Part shown: positions 43,538-52,851 of the stretch, piece after piece
How positions within the stretch are numbered: position 1 is the first letter of the stretch
Layout of the letters: each line of letters opens with the position of its first letter
From: Demequina globuliformis
GTDB taxonomy: Bacteria; Actinomycetota; Actinomycetes; Actinomycetales; Demequinaceae
Direction: 5' to 3'
Assembly: GCF_000975155.1 (NCBI RefSeq)
Contig: NZ_BBRG01000006.1
Span: 1-58,680, forward strand
Length of the DNA stretch: 58,680 nt
Made by a program: the position numbers and the translations under genes
Notes under the pieces: model-generated
Database searches by the model: none
Seen by the model: the letters and a program-made list of their open reading frames with translations, nothing else
Told to the model about the DNA's origin: nothing

Positions 43538-44470
43538 TCAGGCCACGCGGTTGACGGGTCCCTCCCCTGCGGTGAATGACGCGATGTGCCGGTGGACGAG
43601 GTCGACATAGCGACGGTCCGTCAGTTGGGCAAAGCCCGCCACGTGCGGCGTGAGGATCACCCCGGGAGACGTGTACAAGGGGTGTCCATCCGGGAGCGGC
43701 TCGGGGTCCACGACGTCGAGGGCCGCACGTAGCCGTCCGGTCGAGGTCTCTGCGAGCAGCGCGTCCGTGTCCACCACGGCCCCGCGGCCAACATTCACCA
43801 GCAACGCACCGTCCGGCATCGCAGCCAAGAAAGCGCGGTCCACGAGGCTGTGCGTGCTGTCGTCATGCGGGGTCACAATGACCACGACGTCAAAGTACGG
43901 CAGCAATGCCGGCAGGTCCGCTGCGGCGTGGACTGTGACGCCATCCGGGGCGGTGCGGGCGGATCGAGCAACGCCCTCGACCTGCGCCTCGCACGCCCGC
44001 ATGCGCGCGCCAATCGCGGTGCCGATCGACCCATAGCCGACCACGAGCACGCGCGTGTCGGCGAGCGACGGCGCCGTCTCATACGGCTCCCACGTCGCAC
44101 GCGCCTGTGCATCGATGAACTGCGGGAGGGCACGCTGGCTCGCAAGGGTGAGCAGCAGTGCCATCTCTGCCGTGCGGGTGTCGTGCACGCCACGCGCATT
44201 GCACAGGGCGACGCCGTCGGGAAGGAACGGCAACGCGTGTTCGTACCCAGCGGAGGGGATCTGAATGGCCGCGAGGTTCGGCAGGTCGGCTAGTCGCCCG
44301 TACACGCGCCGCCCGCCCGTCCGGTGGGCCAGGCACGCCAGCGTGATGCGCTCGCGCTCAGCCTCGGGGGCATCGGCCGTCGCCGGGTCCCACACAATGA
44401 CGCGCGCGCCGTCGCCTACGTGACCCACGGCATCGGCCACAGCCTGGTCAGGGACAGAAACAGTGATCAT
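43538..44470 (-). CDS. D-2-hydroxyacid dehydrogenase
   Basis: A 310-aa NAD(P)-dependent dehydrogenase of the D-isomer-specific family. The Rossmann motif is VLVVGYGSIGTAIGARM; the substrate Arg is in LLVNVGRGAVVDTDAL; the Glu is in DVVDPEPLP; the catalytic His is in TPHVAG. The lid block NARGVHDTRTAEMALLL is also present. Specificity (phosphoglycerate, glyoxylate, lactate) cannot be fixed; it lacks the C-terminal regulatory domain of SerA. CAGACT lies 7 nt before the ATG, a possible leaderless -10. Confidence 0.85.
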   Translation of the reverse strand: MITVSVPDQAVADAVGHVGDGARVIVWDPATADAPEAERERITLACLAHRTGGRRVYGRLADLPNLAAIQIPSAGYEHALPFLPDGVALCNARGVHDTRTAEMALLLTLASQRALPQFIDAQARATWEPYETAPSLADTRVLVVGYGSIGTAIGARMRACEAQVEGVARSARTAPDGVTVHAAADLPALLPYFDVVVIVTPHDDSTHSLVDRAFLAAMPDGALLVNVGRGAVVDTDALLAETSTGRLRAALDVVDPEPLPDGHPLYTSPGVILTPHVAGFAQLTDRRYVDLVHRHIASFTAGEGPVNRVA

Positions 44471-44477
44471 GAGATCG

Positions 44478-44483
44478 AGTCTG
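44478..44483 (-). promoter_or_regulatory. Candidate -10 of the hydroxyacid dehydrogenase gene
   Basis: CAGACT with a 7-nt spacer to the ATG at 44470; no Shine-Dalgarno. Confidence 0.35.
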
Positions 44484-44533
44484 CCACTGCCCTCCGGCCA
44501 CGGTGAACCACCGCGGTACCCGCCATCTCCCGC

Positions 44534-45529
44534 TCAGCCGCGCGGCCGAGCGCAACTAGCGCGCTCGATCAGTTCCGTGGCCAAACGCACATGGGCGTCG
44601 TGTTCACGGCCCTCAATCCGGTCAAGCAACATGCGCATGGCGGCCGCGCCCATCGCCTGCAACGGCTGGCGCACCGTTGTCAATGCGGGGGTGGCAAGGC
44701 CTGCCTCTGGGATGTCATCAAAGCCCATGATCGACAGGTCACCGGGAACGTCAAACCCCATCTCTGTTGCCACCTCCATGGCGGCCAACGCGGTGAGGTC
44801 GTTGGCGCCCTGGATCGCAGTGGGAGGCTCTGGCAGGCTCAGCAGTTCGCGAGTGGCCTCTGCGGCGAGCTCCGGCGCATAGCGTGTCTCGATGATCAGC
44901 GAGGCATCGACCTCGACCCCGGCCTCGGCGTGCGCGTGACGGTACCCGGCCTCACGCAGGTGAGACGAGTCAAGTTCGTTGCGCCCGCCCAGGAATGCGA
45001 TGCGGCGGTGCCCCAGACCTAGCAGGTAGTCCGTGGCCCGCTCGGCGCCCTCGAAGTTGTCGACATCGATGGTGGGCAGGCGGTTAGGACCGTAGTGAGG
45101 GTCAATGGCGACGACCGGGACAATGTCCTCGGTGTCCAGCACAGTGGGCGTCACGATCACCGCACCGTCAATGAGCGTGCCGCCCAGTCTCGACAGCGAC
45201 CGCCGCTCCCAGCCGTGGCGGTCACCGCCCGAATGCGACAACACCTCATACCCGGAGCCGTGCGCCGCCCGCGCGGCCCCCTTGAGCAGCTCCGCGGAGA
45301 ACGGCTCAAAGTCTGCCACCAGGACTCCCAGCACGTGAGTCTGTTGCGCGCGCAGCGAGGACGCGGAGAGATTGCCGGCGTAACCAAGCTCGTCAATCAC
45401 CTGCTGCACGGCCGCGACGGTCTCCTTCGAGACGCCGTAACGGCCGTTGACCACTTTCGAGACCGTGGCCACCGACACCCCAGCGCGCTGCGCCACGTCG
45501 GAGAGCTTCACGCGCCGTCGAGGTTCCAT
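44534..45529 (-). CDS. LacI-family repressor of the oligosaccharide operon
   Basis: 331 aa. The N-terminal helix-turn-helix is VKLSDVAQRAGVSVATVSKVVNGRYGVSKETVAAV (about 7-41), with the hinge LSASSLRAQQTHVLGVLV. The C-terminal periplasmic-binding-like sugar domain includes IMGFDDIPEAGLATPALTTVRQP. It is divergent from a sugar ABC importer and a GH3 glucosidase; a perfect 14-bp palindrome sits between them. It should repress the operon and release on binding a sugar derived from the substrate. TACTAT lies 6 nt before the ATG, suggesting a leaderless mRNA. Confidence 0.88.
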   Translation of the reverse strand: MEPRRRVKLSDVAQRAGVSVATVSKVVNGRYGVSKETVAAVQQVIDELGYAGNLSASSLRAQQTHVLGVLVADFEPFSAELLKGAARAAHGSGYEVLSHSGGDRHGWERRSLSRLGGTLIDGAVIVTPTVLDTEDIVPVVAIDPHYGPNRLPTIDVDNFEGAERATDYLLGLGHRRIAFLGGRNELDSSHLREAGYRHAHAEAGVEVDASLIIETRYAPELAAEATRELLSLPEPPTAIQGANDLTALAAMEVATEMGFDVPGDLSIMGFDDIPEAGLATPALTTVRQPLQAMGAAAMRMLLDRIEGREHDAHVRLATELIERASCARPRG

Positions 45530-45535
45530 GCCCCG

Positions 45536-45541
45536 ATAGTA
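45536..45541 (-). promoter_or_regulatory. -10 element of the lacI-type gene
   Basis: TACTAT, 6-nt spacer to the ATG; no ribosome binding site. Confidence 0.5.
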
Positions 45542-45566
45542 GCGCTTCGCACTTCCGTGTCGAAAA

Positions 45567-45580
45567 CGTTATCGATAACG
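45567..45580. promoter_or_regulatory. LacI-type operator CGTTATCGATAACG
   Basis: A perfect 14-bp palindrome with central CG, as in most LacI/GalR operators, located immediately upstream of the -35 of the sugar operon and 38 nt before the repressor start. It can control both divergent genes. Confidence 0.85.
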
Positions 45581-45581
45581 A

Positions 45582-45610
45582 TTGACACAGCGTTTCGACT
45601 GGGCCACACT
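45582..45610 (+). promoter_or_regulatory. Promoter of the sugar uptake operon
   Basis: TTGACA (45582-45587), 17-bp spacer, CACACT (45605-45610). The operator abuts the -35. Confidence 0.6.
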
Positions 45611-45653
45611 CAACGTGTTCGACGAGTCAACGAAGACTGAGAGGAACCGAACA

Positions 45654-47012
45654 ATGACCCGATCCCGCATCGCGACCGCGACCCTCGCGTTCGCCTCCGC
45701 GGCGCTCCTGCTCACTGCATGTAGCTCCGACGGAGACTCCCCCGACACCTCCTCCGCGCCGGAGGGCTCATCCACCGCTCAAGGCGGCGGAGACGAACCC
45801 GTCACCCTCACCTGGTGGCACAACGGCGTGGCAGGAGACACCGGCGAGAACTCGCTGGGCGACTACTGGGACAAGGTGGCAGCTGATTTCACGGCTGAAC
45901 ACCCCAACGTCACCATCGAGATCGAGCAGATCCAGAACGAGGACCTGCAGCGCACTCGCATTCCCACGGCTCTGCAGTCCGGCGACGCCCCCGACATCTT
46001 CCAGCAATGGGGCGGCGGCGAACTCGCCGACCAGGCTCAGGCCGGTTACCTCATGGACCTGTCGGAACCCTTGGCGGAGGACATCAGCCGGCTGGGCGGC
46101 GCCGTCGCACCCTGGCAGGCAGACGGCACCACGTACGGTGTGCCGTTCCAGTTCGCCGTGGAAGGCATCTGGTACCGCCCCAGCCTGTTCGAAGAAGCAG
46201 GCATCGACGGTGAACCGACCACGATGGACGAACTGAACGACGCCGTGCAGAAGCTCAAGGACGCCGACATCACGCCCATCGCTGTAGGCGCAGCTGACAA
46301 GTGGCCCGCCGCACACTGGTGGTACAACTTCGCCCTGCGTTCGTGCTCACCCGACACCATGTCGTCGGCGACGTCGGCGCTGGACTTCTCCGACCCCTGC
46401 TGGCTGGATGCCGGTCAGCAGCTTGAGGACTTCCTCGGCACGGAGCCCTTCCAAGACCAGTACACCTCCACCGTGGCGCAGACCGGCGCGACGTCCTCCG
46501 CTGGCCTTGTCGCCAACGCTGAGGCCGCCATGGAACTCATGGGCCAGTGGAACTACTTCGTCTATGAGGGCTTCACCGACGGCACCGACGAGGGCATCGC
46601 GGCCCTGCACGAGGACCTGGACTGGTTCCCCATGCCCGCGACGTCCTCAGGCGAGGGCGACCCCTCCGCATCGATGGGCGGCGGCGACGGCTTCTCTTGC
46701 TACGTCGACGCCCCCGCTGAGTGCGCACAGTTCCTGTCCTACCTCGTCAGCGACGACGTGCAGCGTGGCTTTGTCGAGGCAGTGGGTGGCCTCCCCGTGG
46801 CTCCCGCCGCCACGGACGCCATCACTGACCCCGTTTTGCAGGAGATCGCGCAGACCTCCTCTGACGCCGCCTACGTGCAGCTGTGGCTGGACACCCTGCT
46901 GGGACAGAACGTGGGAGGTGCGCTGAACGACGGCGTCACCGCCCAGTTTGCCGGCACCGGAGACCCGCAGAACACCGTGGATCTCATGACGGCTGCCGCC
47001 GCCACCCAGTGA
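45654..47012 (+). CDS. Oligosaccharide-binding lipoprotein of an ABC importer
   Basis: A cluster 1 (MalE-type) binding protein of about 452 aa. The signal peptide ends in LLLTACSS with the lipidated Cys23. The mature part begins VTLTWWHNGVAGD; later blocks DIFQQWGGGELADQAQAGYLMDLSEPL and YGVPFQFAVEGIWYRPSLFEEAGI are typical of this group. The start follows GAGAGGAA. Genomic company (two permeases, GH3 glucosidase, LacI) suggests cellobiose or another beta-glucoside, as in actinobacterial CebE systems. No ATPase gene is in the operon, so a shared MsiK-like ATPase encoded elsewhere is expected. Confidence 0.87.
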   Translation: MTRSRIATATLAFASAALLLTACSSDGDSPDTSSAPEGSSTAQGGGDEPVTLTWWHNGVAGDTGENSLGDYWDKVAADFTAEHPNVTIEIEQIQNEDLQRTRIPTALQSGDAPDIFQQWGGGELADQAQAGYLMDLSEPLAEDISRLGGAVAPWQADGTTYGVPFQFAVEGIWYRPSLFEEAGIDGEPTTMDELNDAVQKLKDADITPIAVGAADKWPAAHWWYNFALRSCSPDTMSSATSALDFSDPCWLDAGQQLEDFLGTEPFQDQYTSTVAQTGATSSAGLVANAEAAMELMGQWNYFVYEGFTDGTDEGIAALHEDLDWFPMPATSSGEGDPSASMGGGDGFSCYVDAPAECAQFLSYLVSDDVQRGFVEAVGGLPVAPAATDAITDPVLQEIAQTSSDAAYVQLWLDTLLGQNVGGALNDGVTAQFAGTGDPQNTVDLMTAAAATQ

Positions 47013-47055
47013 CCCGTCCTTTCCGCACTACCCCCTGAAAGCGAGATCTCCTGAC

Positions 47056-48111
47056 GTGACTGCACTGGAGACCTCGGGCACGGGTACCGTCCCCGCCGCC
47101 GCCGCTTCGGCGGCGGCGGGTGACGCCCCGCACACGCCCGTCACCCCGAACCCCCGCAAGGCCAAGCTGCGCATGTGGGCCGAGCTCACGCTGTTCCTCG
47201 GCCCCGCCCTGGTCCTGTTTCTGACCTTCGTCGTCTATCCGGTCATCTCCGCCGCCCGGTACAGCCTGTACCAGTGGAACGGCGTCGAGCAGTTCTCGGA
47301 TGCGACCTTCATTGGCTTCGAAAACTACGCACGAGCCCTCTTTGGCGGTACCGACCCGGCCACCAAGAGCGCGTTCATGACGGCCTACACCGAACCGTTC
47401 CAGGCCGCTTTCTCGCACACCATTGCGATCCTGGTGCTGTCGCTGCTGATCCAGCTGCCGCTGGGCCTGCTCATTGCGCTCGTGCTCAACCGCCGCTTCC
47501 CAGGCCGTGCGAGCGTGCGCGTCATCATGTTCGCGCCCTACGTGCTGAGCGAAGTGATCGCCGGCATCATGTGGCTCATCATCTTTGACCCCAACGGCGT
47601 CGCCACCCGGTTGGTTCAGGCCGTGGGCCTCAACCCGCCCGCTGGGGGGTGGCTGGAGGACCAGACCTGGGGCTTCTGGACCGTGTTCTTCATCATCACC
47701 TGGAAGTACATTGGGCTCGCCGTCATCTTGTTCCTCGCTGGCCTGTCCGGCGTCCCCCAGGAACTCCAGGACGCGGCCTCTATCGATGGCGCCTCCTGGT
47801 GGCAGACCCAGTGGCGCATCAACATTCCGCTCATTGCGCCCACTATCCGCATCTGGGTGTTCCTGTCCCTCATTGGGTCCATCCAACTGTTCGACATGGT
47901 GTGGGTCCTCAACCAGGGCGGCACCACGGGACAGTACTCAACGATCGCGACATACATGATGCAGATTGGCTTCTTCCGCTCCGACTGGGGATTCGGCTCA
48001 GCCATCGCCGTCATCATGTTTTTGCTGTCCTTCGCCGTCGCCTCGTTCTACATGCTCGTGGTCTTGCGCCGCGACAACGCCGACCGTCCCAAGAAGGTGA
48101 AGCAGGCATGA
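47056..48111 (+). CDS. Sugar ABC importer permease, MalF/CebF-like
   Basis: 351 aa, starting with GTG at 47056. A cytosolic N-terminal extension of about 40 residues is followed by six membrane segments. The EAA loop for ATPase contact is ELQDAASIDGASWWQTQWRINIPLIAP. ARYSLYQWNGVEQ after segment 1 is typical of MalF-type proteins. It pairs with the overlapping second permease to form the pore. Confidence 0.88.
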   Translation: MTALETSGTGTVPAAAASAAAGDAPHTPVTPNPRKAKLRMWAELTLFLGPALVLFLTFVVYPVISAARYSLYQWNGVEQFSDATFIGFENYARALFGGTDPATKSAFMTAYTEPFQAAFSHTIAILVLSLLIQLPLGLLIALVLNRRFPGRASVRVIMFAPYVLSEVIAGIMWLIIFDPNGVATRLVQAVGLNPPAGGWLEDQTWGFWTVFFIITWKYIGLAVILFLAGLSGVPQELQDAASIDGASWWQTQWRINIPLIAPTIRIWVFLSLIGSIQLFDMVWVLNQGGTTGQYSTIATYMMQIGFFRSDWGFGSAIAVIMFLLSFAVASFYMLVVLRRDNADRPKKVKQA

Positions 48112-49010
48112 CCGCCACCAGTTCCCCCGCGACCGCGCCGCAGCGCCCCGTCTCCCCGCCGCACCGCCGCTACGCCAAGGGCGAGAAGCGTTCGTCGGAC
48201 CGGTCCGTGTACCTGTCGATCGGCGTCGCCCTCATCGGTGTCGCCGTGACCCTTGGCCCGATCATCTACCTGGTCGTTGGTGGCCTACGTACCCAGCAGG
48301 ACTTGTCGACCAACCCGACCGGGATTCCCGACCCCATCATGTGGTCGAACTACGGCAACATCCTCACGACGGACATCTTCTGGCGCCAGGCCGCGAACTC
48401 GCTCCTGGTCGCGACGTTGACCACCGCCGGAGTGGTCCTCTTCGGAACCATGGCGGCCTACCCGCTCGCCCGCTACCGCTTTCGCGGTCGTGAGGGCATC
48501 TTCTTGATGTTCACGACCGGCTTGATGTTCCCGCTCACGGTCGCAGTGCTCCCGCTGTACCTGCTGCTGCGCGACCTTGGCCTCAGCGGGCTGCCAGGGC
48601 TGATCATTCCGCAGATCGCGTTCGGTCTGCCCATGACCATCATCATCTTGCGGCCGTTCCTGCGCGCTCTCCCGACGGAGCTGGAGGAGGCGGCGTTTAT
48701 GGACGGCGTCAGCCGCATCGGGTTCTTCTGGCGCATGCTGTTGCCGCTGGCCAAGCCCGGCATGGTCACAGTGGGCGTGCTGGCATTCATCGCGTCGTGG
48801 AATGCGTACCTGCTGCCGCTGCTGCTCCTGACCGGTGACCCGCGCGGCATGACGCTGCCTTTGGGAATCACCACGTTCCAGGGCCAGTACGCGTCCGCGA
48901 CCACGTTGATCATGGCCTACACGTCACTGGCGATGATTCCCGCGCTCATCTTCTTCCTGGTGATGGAGCGCAGGATTGTCGACGGCCTGACCGGCGCGGT
49001 GAAGGGATAG
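48108..49010 (+). CDS. Sugar ABC importer permease, MalG/CebG-like
   Basis: 300 aa. The ATG at 48108 overlaps the stop of the first permease gene (ATGA), so the two are translated in coupled fashion; a longer upstream frame exists but lies inside that gene. Six membrane segments. The EAA loop is ELEEAAFMDGVSRIGFFWRMLLPLAKP; the C-terminal VMERRIVDGLTGAVKG is the family ending. It is followed after 4 nt by the glucosidase gene. Confidence 0.88.
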   Translation: MTATSSPATAPQRPVSPPHRRYAKGEKRSSDRSVYLSIGVALIGVAVTLGPIIYLVVGGLRTQQDLSTNPTGIPDPIMWSNYGNILTTDIFWRQAANSLLVATLTTAGVVLFGTMAAYPLARYRFRGREGIFLMFTTGLMFPLTVAVLPLYLLLRDLGLSGLPGLIIPQIAFGLPMTIIILRPFLRALPTELEEAAFMDGVSRIGFFWRMLLPLAKPGMVTVGVLAFIASWNAYLLPLLLLTGDPRGMTLPLGITTFQGQYASATTLIMAYTSLAMIPALIFFLVMERRIVDGLTGAVKG

Positions 49011-49014
49011 TGCG

Positions 49015-51333
49015 ATGACAGACACGCAGGCACGCGCCTCGCTCAGCGCCCAGGGGGCCGATGCCCGTCCCCCAGTTGGCGACCTCGACGACGGTCGCGT
49101 ACGCGACCTGATTGCCTCGATGACGCTGGACGAGAAGCTCGCGCAGTTGGTGGGCTTTTGGGAAGGCGAAGAAGGCGACGCCGTCGCGCCACTGCAGGGC
49201 GAACTCGCCCACACTGGCCCGGTAGCCGACGCCATGCAGCATGGCCTGGGGCACATCACGCGTGCCTATGGCACCAATCCCGTCGAGCCAGACGAGCGCG
49301 CCGCGTGGGTATGGGAGCGCCAGCGGTGGCTCGTGGACAACACCCGCCACGGCATCCCCGCGATTGTCCACGAGGAGTGCCTCACTGGCTTATCCGCGTG
49401 GAAGGCGGCCACGTTCCCCGCTCCCCCGGCCTGGGGCGCCTCCTTCGATGCGGAGCTGGTCGAGCGGATGGGTCAGCTGATCGGCGGCTCCATGCGCGAG
49501 CTCGGCATCCACCAGGGGCTCGCCCCCGTCCTCGACGTGGTGCGCGATCCACGCTGGGGGCGCGTCGAGGAATCCATCGGTGAGGATCCGTACCTTGTGG
49601 GAGCGCTGGGAACGGGGTACGTCCGCGGCGTGCAGTCCCAGGGCGTCGACGCCACCCTCAAGCACTTTGTGGGCTACTCGGCCTCGCAAGCGGGACGCAA
49701 CTTTGCGCCGGTTCACGCGGGCAGACGTGAGGTCCAGGACGTGCTGCTGATCCCGTTCGAGATGGCACTTCTGGACGGCGGCGCGCAGTCGGTCATGCAC
49801 TCGTATGCGGAGATCGACGGCGTTCCCGTCGCTGCCGATGCCACCTTGCTGACGGAGCTGTTGCGCGACCGCTGGGGATTCGAGGGCACCGTGGTCGCTG
49901 ACTACTTTGGGGTCGCGTTCCTCCACTTGCTCCACGCCGTGGCAGACGATCTAGGCGAGGCCGCCGCACTCGCGCTGGCCGCAGGAGTCGACGTCGAGCT
50001 GCCTACCGGTGACGCCTACCTGGCGCCGCTCAAGACAGCCGTCGAGGATGGCGCCGTCGACGTAGCGCTCGTGGACCGCGCGCTCGCTCGCGTCCTGCGT
50101 CAGAAGGAGCGGTTGGGCTTGCTCGACGCCCGCTTCGACGACGCACCGCCCACCGGCATTGACCTCGACTCGCCTGCGCACCGTGAGGTGGCACGCCAAC
50201 TTGCGGAGGAGTCCGTGGTGCTGGTCTCCAACGATGGCACCTTGCCGCTTGCTGGCGATCCGTCGCGCACCACGGCGGTCATTGGGCCCAACGCTGACCG
50301 GTACGCAGCACTGTTTGGCTGCTACTCCTTCGCCAATCACGTCCTCGCTCAGCGCCCAGGCATCGCCCTCGGAATCGAGGCGCCTACGATCCTCGCCGCG
50401 CTGCGAGAGGAACTGACTGGCACCGTCGTGGCCGCTCGCGGATGCGACGTCGACAGCGACGACCGCTCAGGATTCGATGAGGCCGTTGCTGCCGCCGCGA
50501 GCGCCCACACCGCGGTCCTTGTCGTGGGCGACCAGGCCGGGCTCTTTGGACGCGGCACCTCCGGAGAAGGCTGCGACACCGACAGCCTGGAGCTGCCCGG
50601 CGTGCAACGCGAACTCGTCGAGGCCGTTCTCGCTACCGGGACGCCTGTGGTCTTGGTGATGGTGACCGGTCGCCCGTACTCCGTGGGGTGGGCGCTCGAC
50701 CGGTGCGCCGCCGTCGTCCAGGCGTTCTTCCCAGGTGAGGAGGGCGCGGGGGCGATCGCGAGGGTTCTGTCCGGCACGGTGAACCCGTCGGGCCGCATGC
50801 CGCTGTCGCTTCCGCGCGCGGCGGGAGCGCAGCCGTACACCTACCTGCACCCGCCGCTGGGCGGTGACGGCGAGGTGTCAAACCTAGCGTCGTCACCGGT
50901 GGCTCCCTTTGGCCACGGGCTGTCGTACACCACGTTCTCGCACCGCGATCTGACGACCGCCAACACCACCACCGACGGCGTCGTAACCGCCCAGGTGGTG
51001 GTCACTAACACGGGCGACCGCGACGGCGTCGAAGTCGTCCAGTTGTATGGCCACGACGTCAAAGGCTCCGTCACCCGGCCGGTGGCGCAATTGCTCGGAT
51101 TCGCCCGTGTTCCACTGGCCGCCGGTGAGGAACGCACCGTGGAGTTCCGCGTCCCCACCGCGCGACTCGCGCTCAGCGACCGCACCTATCGCCGGGTCGT
51201 GGAACCTGGCGACATCGAGTTGTGGACAGGGCATGCGGGCGAGCGCCGCGCGCTCGCATCGCTCGTCCTGACCGGCGACGTCCACGAGGTGACCACGGCA
51301 TCGGCCCGCCTCACGGAGGTGACGCTCTCCTAG
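49015..51333 (+). CDS. Glycoside hydrolase family 3 beta-glucosidase
   Basis: 772 aa without a signal peptide, so intracellular. The N-terminal TIM-like domain (about 20-350) has GLAPVLDVVRDPRWGRVEESIGEDPYLVG and the nucleophile region FEGTVVADYFG, with the Asp in ADY (usually SDW). The second alpha/beta sandwich (about 400-620) holds VVLVSNDGTLPL. The C-terminal fibronectin-like domain ends the protein (VVVTNTGDRDGVEVVQLY). It hydrolyses beta-linked glucosides or xylosides imported by the preceding ABC system; the exact sugar is unclear. It is co-transcribed with the importer, and its stop is followed by a strong hairpin. Confidence 0.88.
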   Translation: MTDTQARASLSAQGADARPPVGDLDDGRVRDLIASMTLDEKLAQLVGFWEGEEGDAVAPLQGELAHTGPVADAMQHGLGHITRAYGTNPVEPDERAAWVWERQRWLVDNTRHGIPAIVHEECLTGLSAWKAATFPAPPAWGASFDAELVERMGQLIGGSMRELGIHQGLAPVLDVVRDPRWGRVEESIGEDPYLVGALGTGYVRGVQSQGVDATLKHFVGYSASQAGRNFAPVHAGRREVQDVLLIPFEMALLDGGAQSVMHSYAEIDGVPVAADATLLTELLRDRWGFEGTVVADYFGVAFLHLLHAVADDLGEAAALALAAGVDVELPTGDAYLAPLKTAVEDGAVDVALVDRALARVLRQKERLGLLDARFDDAPPTGIDLDSPAHREVARQLAEESVVLVSNDGTLPLAGDPSRTTAVIGPNADRYAALFGCYSFANHVLAQRPGIALGIEAPTILAALREELTGTVVAARGCDVDSDDRSGFDEAVAAAASAHTAVLVVGDQAGLFGRGTSGEGCDTDSLELPGVQRELVEAVLATGTPVVLVMVTGRPYSVGWALDRCAAVVQAFFPGEEGAGAIARVLSGTVNPSGRMPLSLPRAAGAQPYTYLHPPLGGDGEVSNLASSPVAPFGHGLSYTTFSHRDLTTANTTTDGVVTAQVVVTNTGDRDGVEVVQLYGHDVKGSVTRPVAQLLGFARVPLAAGEERTVEFRVPTARLALSDRTYRRVVEPGDIELWTGHAGERRALASLVLTGDVHEVTTASARLTEVTLS

Positions 51334-51337
51334 CGGC

Positions 51338-51378
51338 CGGTGGGCGTGCGCCAACGATGGCGCGGCGCACGCCCACCG
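51338..51378 (+). terminator. 15-bp hairpin ending the sugar operon
   Basis: CGGTGGGCGTGCGCC pairs perfectly with GGCGCACGCCCACCG across an 11-nt loop, 5 nt after the GH3 stop. Confidence 0.75.
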
Positions 51379-51473
51379 CGCGCTCGCTCAGCAGCAATCC
51401 GTCGCCGCCGTTAGGCTCGTCCTCACAGGTAAACCGCACACTTCGCGGTGAGCGGAGGGGACGGGACAACGAC

Positions 51474-52823
51474 GTGGACGTCATCTTTATCCTCGAAGTC
51501 ATGGTGGTGCTCGGCGCCATCGTGATGGGAACGCGCGCCAGCGGCATTGGGGTCGGCGTGTGGGGCGGCGTCGGCACGTTCGTGCTCATCTTCGTCTTTG
51601 GCGAGGCCCCGGGCGAGCCACCAACGGACGCGATCGCGATCATTCTTGGCGTCGTGACCGCGGCCGCTCTCATGCAGGCCGCCGGCGGGATTGACTGGAT
51701 GGTCGCCATGGCAGCCCGGGTCATTGAGCGCCGCCCTCGCCAGATCACTTTCCTCGCGCCGCTGACCGCCTTCCTCTTCTCCGTGGGAGCAGGCACCGGC
51801 AACATCATCTATCCGCTGCTACCGGTCATCTACGACGTCTCCTACCGCAATCGCATCCGACCCGCGCGCCCGTTGACCGTCACGGTCGTGCAGTCCGGCA
51901 TCGCCCTCGCGGCGTCGCCTGTGTCAGCGGCCATGGCGGCGATGCTGACGCTCACCGATGTCGCGCCATACAACCTCGGCCTAGGAAAAATCCTCGCCAT
52001 CACGTTCCCGTCGTGCGTGATCGGCATACTCGTCACTTCGTTCGTCGTGAACCGGATGTGGCGCGACATGGACGACGACCCTGAGATCCAGGCGCGCATC
52101 GCCTCGGGAGCGCTACCCGCTCCCACGGCCGATGCCCACTCAAGCGGCGCATCGGCCCACCTGACGTACACCTCGCGCGGGCGCAATGCTGCGCTCGCGT
52201 TTTTGCTGGGAGTGGCGACGATCGTCGTGTTCGGCCTCTTCCCCGACCTACGTCCGTCGTTCACCGTCGACGGAGAGACCACGTCCGTCAGCATGACGGT
52301 GACCATCGTGCTGGTCATGCTGGTCGCCGCAGCAGTGATCATGTTCGTGGGCCGGCCCAAGGTCGATTCGGTCCCCGGGCAATCGGTGTTCAAGGCCGGC
52401 ATGATCTCCGCGATCGCGCTGTTCGGCATCGCCTGGTTGACCGCCACGTTCATCGAGGCCCACGAGGACTACATTGTCTCCACCGTGGGCTCGTGGGTCA
52501 CGGACTGGAAGTTCCTGTTCGCGGTCGCGGTGTTCCTCGTGGCAGCGATGACCACCAGCCAGTCGACGGCCACGCGCACGATCGTCCCCATCGGCCTCGC
52601 GGCTGGACTCCCACCGGGCATCATCACGGGCATGTGGGGCGGCGCGCTCGGAGGCGTGTACACACTCCCCGCGAACGGCCCTCAGATCGCCGCCGCCAAC
52701 TTTGACCTCACGGGCTCCACCAAACTGGGAACCAAGCTCATTGACCACAGTTTCTTTATCCCGATGCTGGTGCTCGTCGTCACGACCGTGGCCTCGGGCG
52801 CGGCCATCGGCGCGTTCTTCTAG
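51474..52823 (+). CDS. Anaerobic C4-dicarboxylate carrier family protein (DcuA/DcuB)
   Basis: A membrane protein of about 449 aa from the Dcu family, whose members exchange fumarate, malate, aspartate and succinate. It has around ten hydrophobic segments. Family blocks: ILGVVTAAALMQAAGGIDWMV, FLFSVGAGTGNIIYPLLPVIYDVSYRNRIRPARP, GIALAASPVSAAMAA and YTLPANGPQIAAANFD. The GTG at 51474 begins just before the first segment, and GGAGGGGACGGGA precedes it. A polar loop at about 215-240 includes two near-matches of the dispersed 11-mer in the DNA. It is probably co-transcribed with the peptidase 28 nt downstream, which could release dicarboxylic amino acids; this link is inference. Confidence 0.8.
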   Translation: MDVIFILEVMVVLGAIVMGTRASGIGVGVWGGVGTFVLIFVFGEAPGEPPTDAIAIILGVVTAAALMQAAGGIDWMVAMAARVIERRPRQITFLAPLTAFLFSVGAGTGNIIYPLLPVIYDVSYRNRIRPARPLTVTVVQSGIALAASPVSAAMAAMLTLTDVAPYNLGLGKILAITFPSCVIGILVTSFVVNRMWRDMDDDPEIQARIASGALPAPTADAHSSGASAHLTYTSRGRNAALAFLLGVATIVVFGLFPDLRPSFTVDGETTSVSMTVTIVLVMLVAAAVIMFVGRPKVDSVPGQSVFKAGMISAIALFGIAWLTATFIEAHEDYIVSTVGSWVTDWKFLFAVAVFLVAAMTTSQSTATRTIVPIGLAAGLPPGIITGMWGGALGGVYTLPANGPQIAAANFDLTGSTKLGTKLIDHSFFIPMLVLVVTTVASGAAIGAFF

Positions 52824-52851
52824 TCACCACACCACATGAAAGGCTACCGAG

